From the NCBI GenBank assembly GCA_947247005.1, contig OX365952.1, positions 43,566,722 through 43,630,721 on the forward strand: a DNA stretch of 64,000 nucleotides, read 5' to 3'. The notes below the pieces were generated by a model, which saw only the letters and a program-made list of their open reading frames with translations, was not told the origin of the DNA and searched no databases. Positions 1 through 13,500 of this stretch are shown piece by piece. Source of the stretch: Spisula solida. Taxonomy: Eukaryota > Mollusca > Bivalvia > Venerida > Mactridae. Numbering within the stretch: position 1 is the first letter of the stretch; the number at the start of each line of letters is the position of its first letter. Position numbers and translations under genes: made by a program.

Positions 1-1581
1 TGTGCAGTCCATCATGATGATCTACCTTCTCATCCAACTCTTCAATAATCAGCTGTCTTTTACTTAAGGAAAAACAAGTTTCCCAGGATACAAGTCCTCT
101 ACAGCTCTTTTTCTCAATTGTGAGATTTAAGTTACTCGCACAAGTAATCAAGGTTTTGTAGATTTTTTCAATATTAACCTCACACTCAGTTGCTATTACA
201 TCAACATACTCAGAGTACAGCATATATTTCTGTTCATTCTGATCAGTTATGTCAATAAAGTGATGCTCAATGTTCTTCATGAAGATCTCAAAATCATGTT
301 TCGCTTCCAGTATAGCACCTTCATCTCCTTGTATTTCCACCACATTGTCATCTGTTAACTTCACTTTACAATTATGACACTCAGCTATCTTCTCCAAGTG
401 TGCCGTCTTTTTAAGAAACTTCACCATTCGGTCATTTCCAATGGTATACTTATAAAAAACAGCTGGAGGAATAAAGACTGGTTGTATATCAGACACACCT
501 GGTACAAGTGAAACTCTTCCTTCTTCTATGTCAACAACCAATGCTTTTACCTCTTCAACATCTTCCTCCAAGCCAACCACATGCATTTGTGACACCTGAT
601 CCACTATAACAAGCACATCATGGCCACATTTCTTCTGTATTAGATGTACTATATTATCAGACTTCATCTGTTTAGTCCATGTTGTGATTTGTCTGGCAAC
701 ATAGTCTGCAGCTTGATGTAACACGTTCTTATTAAACCCAACAACACAAACCTGTTCATTGTCTACAAAAAGCCAACAATTGTCAATTTTTCTGCTTAAT
801 TTGCTTCTCACTTTGTCTTGAATATGAGGCTTAAGCAATAGCTGGGTAGAATAAGGTTGAAGTTCTACCGGTCGTCTGCATACTGTGTTATCAATCTCGA
901 CTACAGATGAGGCAGCTCTCTCAACTTCTTCTCTAGAACCTTGTAATGCACACACAGCATGTCCTGACTGCTCTTGCATTTCAACTTTAACTTGTGGAAA
1001 ATCCTTGCCAATAATTTCCAGTATGACTGCATCAAACTTCAACAAGCCAGGCTGTACTTTGACCACCTTCTGATAATGTTGGCTATTAGAGATACGAGTC
1101 TTCTTAATCAACTCTAAAACTGATCTCAAAATGTCAAGTTTCTGTCCAGACAGACATGCCATATAGAATACACCATCAATGATTTCAGCAAAAACATCTT
1201 GATACACCTGTTCATTGACTTGGTGAATTACACTCCGCTCTGGAAGTTCTTCATAGAATCTTTCTACAGATACCTCCCTGCAGTGTGTATCAACGATCTC
1301 ACCTATCAATGTTTTCACCATGTTTTCAGCACCCAGTGCGTTGATTGCAGGTTTTTGAAGCACTAACGTAGCATCTTGATAAAGGCAGTATTTATCAGAG
1401 GACAGATTCCCCCTCTTCAGTTGGGAGCAGAGAAGGAACTTCCACTTCATGTAGATTTTAATGCTGCATAGATACTCAACTGTTGCATTTTGGCATTTAT
1501 TTATATGTTGAACATAATACAGACAGTTGATCTGTAGAGCACAAACTTTATCTGCTGCTGTGGCTGTTGCTGTAGTTGCAC
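1..1581 (-). CDS. PARP14-like gene, large KH-like repeat exon (partial)
   Basis: The exon begins after a ctatag acceptor and stays open for 1,581 nt to the window edge, far longer than chance in DNA this AT-rich. Repeated patterns such as 'IIGKDFPQVKVEM...HAVCALQGS' and 'VRSKLSRKIDNCWLFVDNEQ' are typical of alternating strand/helix KH-like modules. It has no transmembrane or signal segment. The exon probably continues to the left of the window. Confidence 0.75.
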
Positions 1582-4500
1582 CTATAGAATGAAAAGAAAC
1601 AAGAAATATCACTGAATGTGATGAATACTACCAGATATAATGCTTGACACTGATAGATAAACATTGGAGGTTCAATTGATGCTGATGAAAATAAAACAAT
1701 ATGCAAAAATAATGAAACAAGACTGCGTTCAATAAACGCTTATGCCCCCTGTGGAAGCCTTGTCCATAAATAAGTCTAAGTCCAAAATTAGGTCAAGGTG
1801 AAGGTCAAAATGGGGTTAGGTGATACTGGCGTGTGGAGAGTGTTCATACACAACATCCATGCAAGTATGAAAGCTTTGTAGCAAGCTATATTAATGCTAG
1901 AAGAAACGGTCAATTTGGGTTAACCAGGACGGACGAACGGACGAACAGACGAACGGACGAACGGACGGACAGGTGAATCACTATATGCCTCCCCATCTAT
2001 CGATAGGGGGGCATAAAAATTAAATGCGACCAATGGTAACAGAAAAGTGTAGGTAAAATTTTGAAAAAAAAACAAAGGGCAATAACTCTATGAAAATGGA
2101 TCTGATAGAAATGTGTCGATAATATGCAAAAATTAGGCTTGGTACTGAAGAGTCTTGCAAATTTTCTTGAAATACGACCAATGATTAAGCAGAAATTTCT
2201 GGGACAAAATTTTGACAAAGGGCAGTAACTCTGAGAAAATGAATCCAATTCTAATGTGCCAAGGATATACACAACTAGGCTTATCACTGATGAGTCAAAC
2301 AAAGAACCCATTTGTCTGCTCATATAACATGGCAGTTTACATGTACTGTATATTACAATGTTTATACAAATACGTAGGGTGTTCCAGAAATAGTAGGACT
2401 TTTTTCATAGCAGTGCAGTATATCAGAAATTTAGAAAACCAATTTCCTGTAAATAATATTTCATCTATCACTGACGAATATGCGCAATGTCAAATCAATT
2501 GGTTGAACAATAAAAAATATATTAGACATTAAATATACCATGTACTACGGAGGCGGGTCAGGCCGTGACGTTATGATGACGTCGCCTTTCAAGCACAGTA
2601 TTTCAACCAAAAGACACCCTTGATATTTTTTATATATAGTCACCCTGACTTACAAAACATATATGATGTTACTGTCCCCATTGTTTAAATGTGTCTCTGT
2701 ACCACTGTTCCCAAAAATGAGTAACAGTGATGTTAGAAATGGATCTTAGTAATACCTTGAAACGTCTATCAGTGTACGAACGGTGTTTGTCAACGTCAAA
2801 CTACTTTTTCTGTGACTTGACCTGTGTTTACTTATTAGTACATACCTCCGTCATATGTGAACAATTTGTTCCAACAGAACACGTATGGATGCTGGATACC
2901 ATAACATTCTGCTTATGTAATTATTTCAATGGTTTGCATTGTTGATGTTTCCAATTTATAACATGAATTAACAATCGCGCGGTTTCCAGTTTTTGACGTT
3001 GACGTCGTTTCGTCCATGACGCGCATTAATATATTCTCTTATTACTCAGTTGTGATCATAAACAAACTGCGATTGTTTCGTAAGTTTGAGTGCACACGTC
3101 AGTGACATCAAGGTAATACCACATACTTTGCCAATACTATTTATTCTATGGTTACTGAGATATTCACGTGATTAAGTATTGTTAGTAATGAAAATTTAGT
3201 GTGACCCGCCTGTGCGTTACATGGTTTCTATGACAATGCTTTATATAAGTATCACCAACAACAACGATAAATTTGTTGCTGCCAGTATATAGAGCATGAA
3301 ATACTACACATACAAAATAAATTTCATTAAAATGTAAGTGTTGAGTACGAAGTTATGAGAAAAGTCCTATTATTTCTGGAACACCCCTCGTGCATGGCAA
3401 TAATGTTTCCAACCTTGGAGATGGGGGCCTTACCTTAAATAATGGGATAAATATTGGTATTTTGGTAACAGGGGGAATGATTTTGTCAAGGTAAACTTCA
3501 TTTTTGGGGAAAACAGTATGATTTTAAAGAACTTTTTCCAGGGAAAGGGGTCTTAAACGGCCCCTATTATGTAACGACAAAAACCCTGAGACATACCAGT
3601 TTTGTGTTGCCTAGATCTGGTGGAAGATGCTGGGTTGCTAGGGGTCTCATTCTCATCCCAACAAGATGAAGGTGCATGCTCAACTGCAGGTTTATACGAC
3701 TTTGGTATAGCTCCTCCCAAGGCCGACTCTGTAACACCCCGTACATCAGGTGTGTTCAGTGGTCTCGATGGTGCATGTGCAGACTGTGGAGATATAATTT
3801 ATAGAGAAATATATGCAAATACGAGGGGTGATCGCGAAGTTCATGTAATTTGCTTATACATTATTCATTTTTAGTTAAATATTGATGAAACTTCACTATC
3901 AGGATGATCAACATGATTAAAGTTGAAATATAGAACGGAATAAAAATCCACCAACTTATGCGACAATTAACGGTACCCTTGGCAACGCTACTACACGTGG
4001 TTGCAGCACACCAAAATTAAGACATTTTTCATCTTTCGTTCTCCTGAAACAATGTCGTTTTTAAAGTCTTATGTGTGACTAAAATTCACGCAATTATAAC
4101 ACATCATACGTCAACGTCATGGGGTCATTTCCACAGAATATGATGTCGTTTACTACATTCGCTATCAAATTAGCACTGTGTTTATCTATACTGATAATGA
4201 AACGGAAACAACGTCATGACGTCAAAGAGGTGACATTGAATTGAGGCGCTTTACAGAATTTTTCATGGGAATTTGAAAAAACACTGACTGAAACCAATGA
4301 AAAGATGAAAATGTTCAACAATTTAAAAGCGTATAGCCCGGCAGTTACCAACATACAACACAGACGATTCAAAATGCACAGAAGGTCAATTGAAGTCAAC
4401 AATAGAGAAAGGTTGCCATTGACAGTGATTCCGTGTGTACGTGAAAAGTGCGCGGAATCAATCGAAAAGACAGACGTAAAACCATTAGACTGATAGTCAG

Positions 4501-7500
4501 CGAGCTCGAGCAATCTCCTTTAACTATGTATGGGATCTGTCCGAAAGAGCTAGGTATGCGGAAAATCAGATATTCGTAGGCTTGTGTCGTCACTCCGTGG
4601 GACAAGTGCATCATACATTGGACCTACATTTCGTTTGACGTTATGTGACGTCGTTTAGTTTTCTATTGTGCGGCGTCTATGCATAGTGGATGTTTAGAAA
4701 TCGTCGTAACTATGTAACTGTTTGGTGTATTTTTCTCATTTTTATAAGAGAGTTTGATAATGCATACAAGATTGTTATGATATTATTTATTATTCCTTAT
4801 GTGCAAAACAGCACGATTCACAACAAAATTACACGAACTTCCCGATCAACCCTCGTATATACAAAAAAACGCACCATTCATAACTCTAGCAAGATGAATT
4901 GCAATACAAAACAAATCTCTATATGATTTATCATTTCTGAATATTTAGGAACATCGATTACAATTTTAAAAGAAGTACATGCATGTGGAACTAAATGACT
5001 ATAACAACGGATAAGTTTTTATGCCCCGGCATCCACTGATGCAGGAGGCATATAGTGATTGTCCGTCCGTCTGTTTGAAGTAGCACCATCGCTCTGAGTT
5101 CCAATTACGCACTCGCTTAGGACATGTGTTTTGTGGTATTTTTACTGACTTTTATTAATGCACATACGTATAAATTAGAGGTAATACAATTTAGTTGCTA
5201 AAAGTATCAAATTTTACGCATAGATCATCCCATATTTATGTCACTAATAAGATATAAATTAAAGGTCAAATACAACAGATTTTATTTTTGGCGTTTCATT
5301 AAGTATATGGTATTTATAAGAGAAAAAAAAGTTTTTAAACTTAAGGTATGCTTTAAAATGTAATAAACGGCATTTTCATACCTTGATTGTCGTATATTGT
5401 GAAAAAAACAACCCGGGTTAATTCCCTTGATTTGTGACGTCATCGATGCACAACTGATTATCACAGAGGCATTGAAAATGTTGTAAACTACGAGTACTCG
5501 TTTAAATCTTGAGCTATTTAGAATATATATTATGTCCAAATGTGTTTAATTACATAGTATACATGTGTCAGTATTATGTAATAGTATGTACGCATAAAGA
5601 ATTCACCACAGGGTTATGTACAGCTTCTACGGCGGTGTCATAAAGTCAACATTCCTTGTGTACACTATGCGCGTAACAGGGGTTCGTCACTGGTCAAAAC
5701 AAGATTATAATCTAACATTCTGATCACCTCGGTCTTCAGGCTTATTTACCGGAGACAAACTGAAATGGTCGGCCTTTCATGATTGATAATCTATTTTTTT
5801 GTATCTGCCCTATTATATGTTGAATTAAGACTTAACAGTTAATTGGTACAATATTAGGTTGGATACAAAAATGAGTAAATATTTAATCGCTGTGCATGCA
5901 TCGTAAATTATTTTATACCTTATTCAAGTTCATAGTCGTATACAATACGCGAGTCATATAAATGGTGTTGTTACGAGCGAAACATTATAATAATAGAATT
6001 AGGACAAACCACATATAAACAGTACGATATTGCCCCAGATCTCGAGTGGGACATGTACTAAACTGGAAGAAGAAGAAGGTATAAAAAGTGTTAATGTTTC
6101 TAACTCGATGTAGATTCTATTATTTAGTTGTGCATTTATGTGTTTTATAATGCCTTATATGGTTAATAATATTTTATTACCTGACTATTCGTGGAAGGTC
6201 GATAAATATCTATAAAGATCATACACGAAGTGACTGCATTCTAGTACACACTGTATCGGCAAAACGCAATGGCTCCGGTTTAACGACGCGGGTTCGGCTA
6301 ACGTAGCGAAAATGATCCGGCTAAAAATGGTGGATATCAACAATAAAACGCTGGTGAGTGTAACATTTTTGCGTATTTTGTATGGTTATTCTTGAATTCT
6401 GAAGACAGGAATACTCTTACGGAATGCTCACGTTTGTCCTGCATGCTCGTAGCTACTTGCTTTTGTCTTGCATCAATGCATATGCACGTAATGCACGTTG
6501 AAAGTTATGATTCAATCGTAAACAATGCAAAACAGACATGAAATGCGGACATTTTAGACAAATTAGACAAAGTAAGAGCTTACCGAGTCTAAACTATGTA
6601 CTTGCATGTATTGTAGGGTTACATTTCTTTCCCAGATACTCATCTTTTATTAATAATGTATTTATATAGGCCAAAATGTAACGTTTTCAAAGTTGAACGA
6701 ATCATGGTCCGGTTGTCGATAGAACGCAAATGATCAGGTTCGCTTTTACAATTATATTTGCATCGGCATTATGTACAGATATGTACATCAATATTTTAGC
6801 AATGTTTGAAATACACGTACATCACTTCATTTCTCACGTACATGTAGTAAGACTATTTTGAACTAAACGCCTTCTCAAAGGAGACTTAGCTCAGTGGTAA
6901 CACACTGGACTGTCTATCCAGAGGTCGTGGGTTCAATCCTCGGCATTTGAACTTGACATTTTTGAACTTCTATTCGTAGTAATTTCCCGCTATATCGGAC
7001 CATATTGACTGCACATTATCTGGTGAAAAGTGCCAATAAGCTGTGTATCGGTGCTATACACCGGACACATTCAAGAACCAGACTGTCTGTTCGAAATAAG
7101 AGCCAGGCGCATGTCTGCTGCACCGGACATGCCTGTATCTAATGTCTCTCTCTCTCCCTTCGGGTGCCTTCTCTCAGTCTGTCCCTCAGGTCCGATCATG
7201 CTGTATCTGCACCGGTAGGCCCCGGGATGCACCTGCACCCTAGTGACTGCAACACTCTATGTGAAGCGCCTTTGTACGTGCGTTCGCATGAAAAGGGCGC
7301 TATATAAATCTACTACATGTACATTTATTTATTTTATTTAAAGGACACCTATTGACATTTTTACGTGATATTGAGCTAAATTAAATGCTCTATCTGTTTT
7401 TGTTTATATTTTGTAGGGATCGCAGCTTCGGCTAGTGTAATAAAAGAATGACTAAACCACACAGAAAGACTGGAACAGTGAACAGGAATTTGTATGAAGA

Positions 7501-10500
7501 TCCGTGTGGAAAAAAATATTTTAAATCTGATGAATCCAAAATTGACCCGCTAGTTAAAACGAGCAGGATATCAACTGAGAAATCACCTGCAAAGTGCATT
7601 TACTGTATGGATACTACTAGTTAACACAAAGTTGGAATATGCATATTATTTATTTTGCATTTCTTGCTTCAGTTGTTAAATACTATACATCAGAATCACA
7701 GTAAAATAAACACTTCTCCACTGAAGATAAAATATAATGACATACTAGTATGTCAACACACGGTACATGTTTGTAATTCCTGCTAAAATATCGTTTCGAC
7801 ACAAGAACGTTTGTCTAATACAAAGGGTCCCCATATAGAAAGAAGGTTGCGCAGCTGCCATGTTTAGGACCCATGGCAGTAATCGTTAAGCGACATCCAT
7901 ATAGCCGAGACAACCATATATCAACGTAGGTTACGGTAATTTCCGTAACACCGCCTACAACTGTCAGAGGGTATAATTCCATTATACGTGCGGACCAAGT
8001 ACAATAATGATATAACAAAACTATTCGACTTAAATGAGCTCCCTATGAGCCTTTCAAACCTTCATTTAAAACATTCCCGAAGTTCCTATATTTCAGCAAC
8101 TTTAACAAACAAAATATCCAATGCATTCATAGTATTCTTCAAGAGTTATGAATGTAGGGTTAACGCATGCTTTTTCGGGCTATAACATCTGCAGAGTCCC
8201 GAGTGACGGTTGGTGCCCAAGCCCGCCAGGGCATCAACGCTCCCGAGGGACTCTGCATATGTTATAACAAGAAAAAAAACATGCGTAAACGCTATTATAG
8301 CATACAAAACATCAATTAATGCGTTTGTTTGTCTAAATAATGATATTTTGGCGGGAGATTTTGTGGCGACGTCACGAAAACAAACGGAACGTCATACCAG
8401 TTATTGTTATGCACGTCAACTTCCGGGATCGGCAAATACAAAAAAAACATGGATACTGCGGTTTTTTTTACATTTATAATTTAAATATTATGGAAATATC
8501 ATAGAAAACTAATTAGTAGTTAGAAATAAAATGAGAATTACTGTTCATTTGACGCTGTACAACGTTTATAGTCGCCGGCGCGGCCCTGAAATAAGCATAC
8601 GTAAAACTGGACGTTAACAGCGCGTGAATCTTTATGTTTACGCATGGTTTTCGTCCCGTTAACGTATGGGCCAAATCACCGTTTTTATGCTATAATGAAT
8701 ATAATTTGCTAACCGTCGCCACAATAAGTCGTAGTGCAATGCAATGTTTTTCCCCATGTAAGTTTAGTAGTGAAAATCTACTATAGGGAAACAACCACAC
8801 CCCAAGGCATTAGACAGAACTATCTGCACATGGGAGGGAAATTGACAACCAAATGTCAAAATCCAAGTATAATTCGGACCGTATAATTCTCATATATAAC
8901 CCCCCCCCCCCCCCCCTATAAGTAATAACAGATGTGATGGGGTTTTAATAGGTGTATATGTTACATAATTAGAATATTAATTGACTGTTGATCATGTAGT
9001 TATATGTTTATGTAATTATTTTTTCCTGTACATTTTGTATCTTTGTTTACTCATCGGCATAATGCCTAATGTATTTCAAATAAACTGTAAACTGTTAATG
9101 TTCGATTTGTGCATTATTCTTTTCAATAATCTGAATATATATTATGTTCTGGGTGTGATTGTTTTTTTCGACACGTTTATCCCAGGAAAAATGTGGTCAT
9201 ACAGTTGTGTTGGTGTCCGGAATATTAATTGGCATGGATAGCACCTATTCTGGGGTTGAGCATCAAGAGTGTCTTCAAATTCGACCAAAGAATTAAGTAC
9301 CTACGATTGTTTTTTAGATTTTTACTTGCGTTCCTAGCCAACAACACGTCACATACAACGTGGAATGTCTACTTTGATGAAGATGAACTAGTTACCCACA
9401 ATAGCAGTGTAGCAATACAATGTAACTTTACCATCACCAACTGCTACCAATCCAAGACGCACTTTGTTTCGCTTCGGAAGCAAAAATAGCGGTATTTTAT
9501 TTGTATACCAGTTTCTATGAAACATTCACAAGTCCGAGGGAAAAGGAACATTTCCTTGAAAAGAAGCATCCCTATCAGCAGCAGGGCCGTTTTCTCTAGC
9601 ACCCTGTGAAACATTGGAAAGGAAGACGAATTTGCGGTAAAACTTTCGCCACACTGGGTACATTAATGTCTTTCAAAATGTTGTCCACGACTTAGTCTTT
9701 GCCTAGGCATGGTCCAAATGAATATGAATGCCTTTGCACACAGGTCATATTGGAACCTTGTTTTTTTCCTGAAAATAAATAAAAAGAAGAATCAGTTGAT
9801 TGGTTGTGCATACACGTTCATATCGATGTCTGCATGTCAAAATATCTTGACACATCTAGACAAATATTCAAGTCAACTTTAAAGATTCATCTATAAAAAT
9901 CTATCCTTCATCTATAAATGTGCAACCAGACCGGGCTCGAACCCATAATTCAGCAGTAAGTGCAATTTGAGAGGGCATGTAAATTATTTAGTTATACACA
10001 AGCAACAAAAAGTGGGAAATGATGTTAAAATTAGTCAGAGTAATACAAGAAAATGACATTGCAATAGTTGTTATGGCGAGTAAAACACGAGCCGGATCAT
10101 TTGCGTTCTATTGACAACCGGACCATGATTCGTTCAACTTTGAAAACGTTACATTTTGGCCTATATAAATACATTATTAATAAAAGATGAGTATCTGGGA
10201 AAGAAATGTAACCCTACAATACATGCAAGTACATAGTTTAGACTCGGTAAGCTCTTACTTTGTCTAATTTGTCTAAAATGTCCGCATTTCATGTTTGTTT
10301 TGCATTGTTTACGATTGAATCATAACTTTCAACGTGCATTACGTGCATATCCATTGATGCAAGACAAATTCAAGTAGCTACGAGCATGCAGGACAAACGA
10401 GGGCATTCCGTAAGAGTATTCCTGTCTTCAGAATTCAAGAATAACCATACAAAATACGCAAAAATGTTACACTCACCAGCGTTTTATTGTTGATATCCAC

Positions 10501-13500
10501 CATTTTTAGCCGGATCATTTTCGCTACGCTAGCCGAACCCGCGTCGTTGAACCAGACCCATTGCGTTTTGCCGATACAGTGTGTAGTATCAAGGCCTAGG
10601 TCACACTGAGGAATTCGTCATCGACGATGAGCAGTTACACATAGTTTCCCCGATGCTATTGCGGAATATATCACCGAAGCTCCTAATCTGTGTCATCGGG
10701 AGTACAACCCCGATGCAGTGGGATCCACGTATAACGTCGGGAACACATCGGGAGTTCTCTCGATGCCTCCCGGTACCCCGAATCATCCCCGATAAATATT
10801 TACGAATATTTGGGGACTAAATTCCAAGAATGCGAATTTGTCATCGAATGTTCGCCTATCATTTGAATATCACAAAATTCTTGAAACTTCCGCGAAACAA
10901 CGCCGATGTGTCGGAGAATCATCTGGGAATCCTCGTGAAATAAGTTTTTATCGCGGAAGCATCCACGATCATTGCTGCGGGGATGCCTCCCCGAGATATC
11001 CCCAAGGCAGTTGGACCGACGCATAAAGTCGGGAAAACATCTGGATTCCCGATCCCTCCGATTCGTCATGATTCCTCCCGATTTGCAAATTGTTCATGAC
11101 TTCCCCGAAGCTACCCATCGGCCACGAGGAACCTGTTCCCGATGCCTCCCGAAGCTCATTAATTTACATCGCCAGTACATCGCCGAGGCATAGAATGCTC
11201 AGTGGGACCTATGTCCAGGATAAATGCTCTGGAATTGATATCCTGAGAATAACGATAAACATCGCATTTTTAATTAATCGAGACTTGTAGCTCAATATAA
11301 GGTTGTAATCGAAATGTGACCTTACCAGGACCGATCATCGTGATTTCCAGAGTCCATCGAATTCCACTGAGGGTATATAAAATGTACGTAATATATCAAT
11401 TAGCGATTATTTAATTCATGAAAAAATACAGATCACGAAATAACTTGTGTATGTTATTTCAAACACGTGCCTAATTTGCGTTTGAAATATCTACAATGTC
11501 GGTCTAAATAACCTTTTTAAAATTTAGACATGCCAATCATAAGAAATTCTAGATCGTGTACATGTTTCAAACTAATTTAGACCGACTGCCATTTGAAGAA
11601 TAATCATCAGTGAAATACAGACACATATTTGATGTTGAAAGTGCCGCAAAAAGCGCACAGTATATTTCATGTTCAAAGAATATAAAGATCACACGGTGTC
11701 CGATGTCTGGGTTGCTGGTGGTGACAGGTCACGCAGGTGCAGGGGCGTGTCTAATTTATTACAAGATAATTTGTATCAGCCAATCAATTACGTCATGAAT
11801 TGAAATTATAGCCGTTATGAGCAGTTGAGTTAGTGCATCACTAATTAGATGTACTTAAATAATCTGTTATACTTTTTGAAAATAACTAAGATGCGGTAAA
11901 ATTCATATTCTTAGGATTGCCGGTGAAATGGAAGTTTTAAAAGTAGAAAAGTTTGTGTGTGAATAAAATATTGCGTGGCCACGCAACTCTTATGAATGAA
12001 CACAACATTAATTGTTAATAATTGGGGGTTTTCTCTGTCGCTTGACTGTGACTGATATGCTGTATACCAAATACACTACATGACAATATGATCAATTATC
12101 AATAAACAATTAAGAAATAAAGAAAACTCATTATTTTGCTGATAACGTTTTATTTATGTGCAATGAGATTACACATTTCCAAATTGCAATATTTCAGGCA
12201 CGATTTTTCTATGTTGGATGTTGTTGAAAAAATGTACCAAATGAATTTACTCTCTTATAAAACAAATGGAATTTATATTCACATTGGAAATAATAAATTA
12301 GGATTAACTCGGCATCCACGAATTATTGAAAAGGTCGGCAAGTTTATTCAACTTTTTTTCTGACTTGCGTGGCACAATTATTCCCCTGTCAAAATTGCCC
12401 TGGCTCGAACCCTTTCTCGCGAATCATATTTACCCTTGAAAAAACGATTTAATTATATTTTATTAAAAATTCATCAAGGAATATTACAAAAGCTTTATAA
12501 TATTATATGATATACCGACCGCTGTGTTAATTAATTCAGGAACGTATCAAAATAAAGACTCAGATAATATACAGGTTCCTGTAAACATTCGACATAATTC
12601 CGTATGGAAATATTCATTAAGTGGTTTAAAAATGTATATTTTTATACACATATGTCAAGATCATACATAAACTGGGCATGACGTTTACCCCCTGAAGCGC
12701 ATCTGTTAGTTACTGCCCCACTGCGGCATTTTAGAATATGACACGCGCCAGTAATGCCCTTATATTATCGGTATGTGGCCGTTTTGTTTGTTAATTATTG
12801 AAGAAATGTGGAATGTGATCGACATGACAACATATATTTTGCTTAGAACACAGCACATTATAGTCATTACCGTCACTGATCAAGAATTTAATCCAATAAA
12901 CAATCGATAGTGGCCACTGGAATTTACTAATCTGAAGTGGAACATTTTTACATGTGTGCATCGATGACGTCACGCGGTCTCAAAATCAAGGGAGACAACC
13001 AGGTTGGATTTACGTTGTCCTTTATTTATCGGCAACTTGATCGTTTAAAATCATCTTATGCATTGAAATTATGCTGATAACAAATACACCAAGTGTTTTA
13101 TAGGATATATATCTATGGAAATTCGATGTTATATTTAACATTTTAATTTTCGTCGTATTTGACCTTTAAAAACAAACAACTTCAATTTTGGTGTATTAAT
13201 TTATATTTAATTGGCTGGTGTCGGTATTAGGGAACTTTGTGTTTATATCGCGTATTATCCGCATCTCGTGATATTCTCAAAAACAAGGTGATACGCACCT
13301 AAAAGACAGAAAAAATACTGCATTGAGCCATGGTTACACGAAAATGATTTTAAACTGAATAGAACCACGAGTTTTGAGGATGTATAGGGTTTAGAAAAAA
13401 ATCGTGTTTCATACTTCACTTGCTAAATTTTGCTGAAAATATTTCAGTCAACAAAAACTTGCGCAAACGATCATCAAAATAGTTGTTGTTGACATAATTT

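Larger units (their letters stand above)
6243..10590. mobile_element. 4.35 kb unit bounded by ~500 bp inverted repeats
   Basis: The arms 6243-6745 and 10085-10590 are inverted copies with only scattered mismatches. Outer edges read 'tacacactgtatcggcaaaa' and its complement; inner edges fade around 'cgcaaatgatc'. The interior holds a tRNA-headed SINE, a 58-codon ORF behind a splice acceptor, and a hairpin element at 8140-8760. This could be a long-TIR or foldback DNA transposon, or an inverted duplication. No transposase was recognised. Confidence 0.75.

Noticed and set aside
3602..3874. 90-codon plus-strand ORF
   Set aside because: It is the antisense shadow of exon 2 of the minus-strand PARP14-like gene, which has matching splice sites and phases.
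6881..6952. tRNA-Asp (GTC) gene
   Set aside because: The anticodon arm and both boxes are present but the acceptor stem does not pair and the T stem has a mismatch. The downstream SINE body shows it is a SINE head.
10601..11290. Overlapping ORFs on both strands (61-89 codons)
   Set aside because: They arise from the GC-richer motif patchwork of a MITE, which lowers stop frequency. No protein features.
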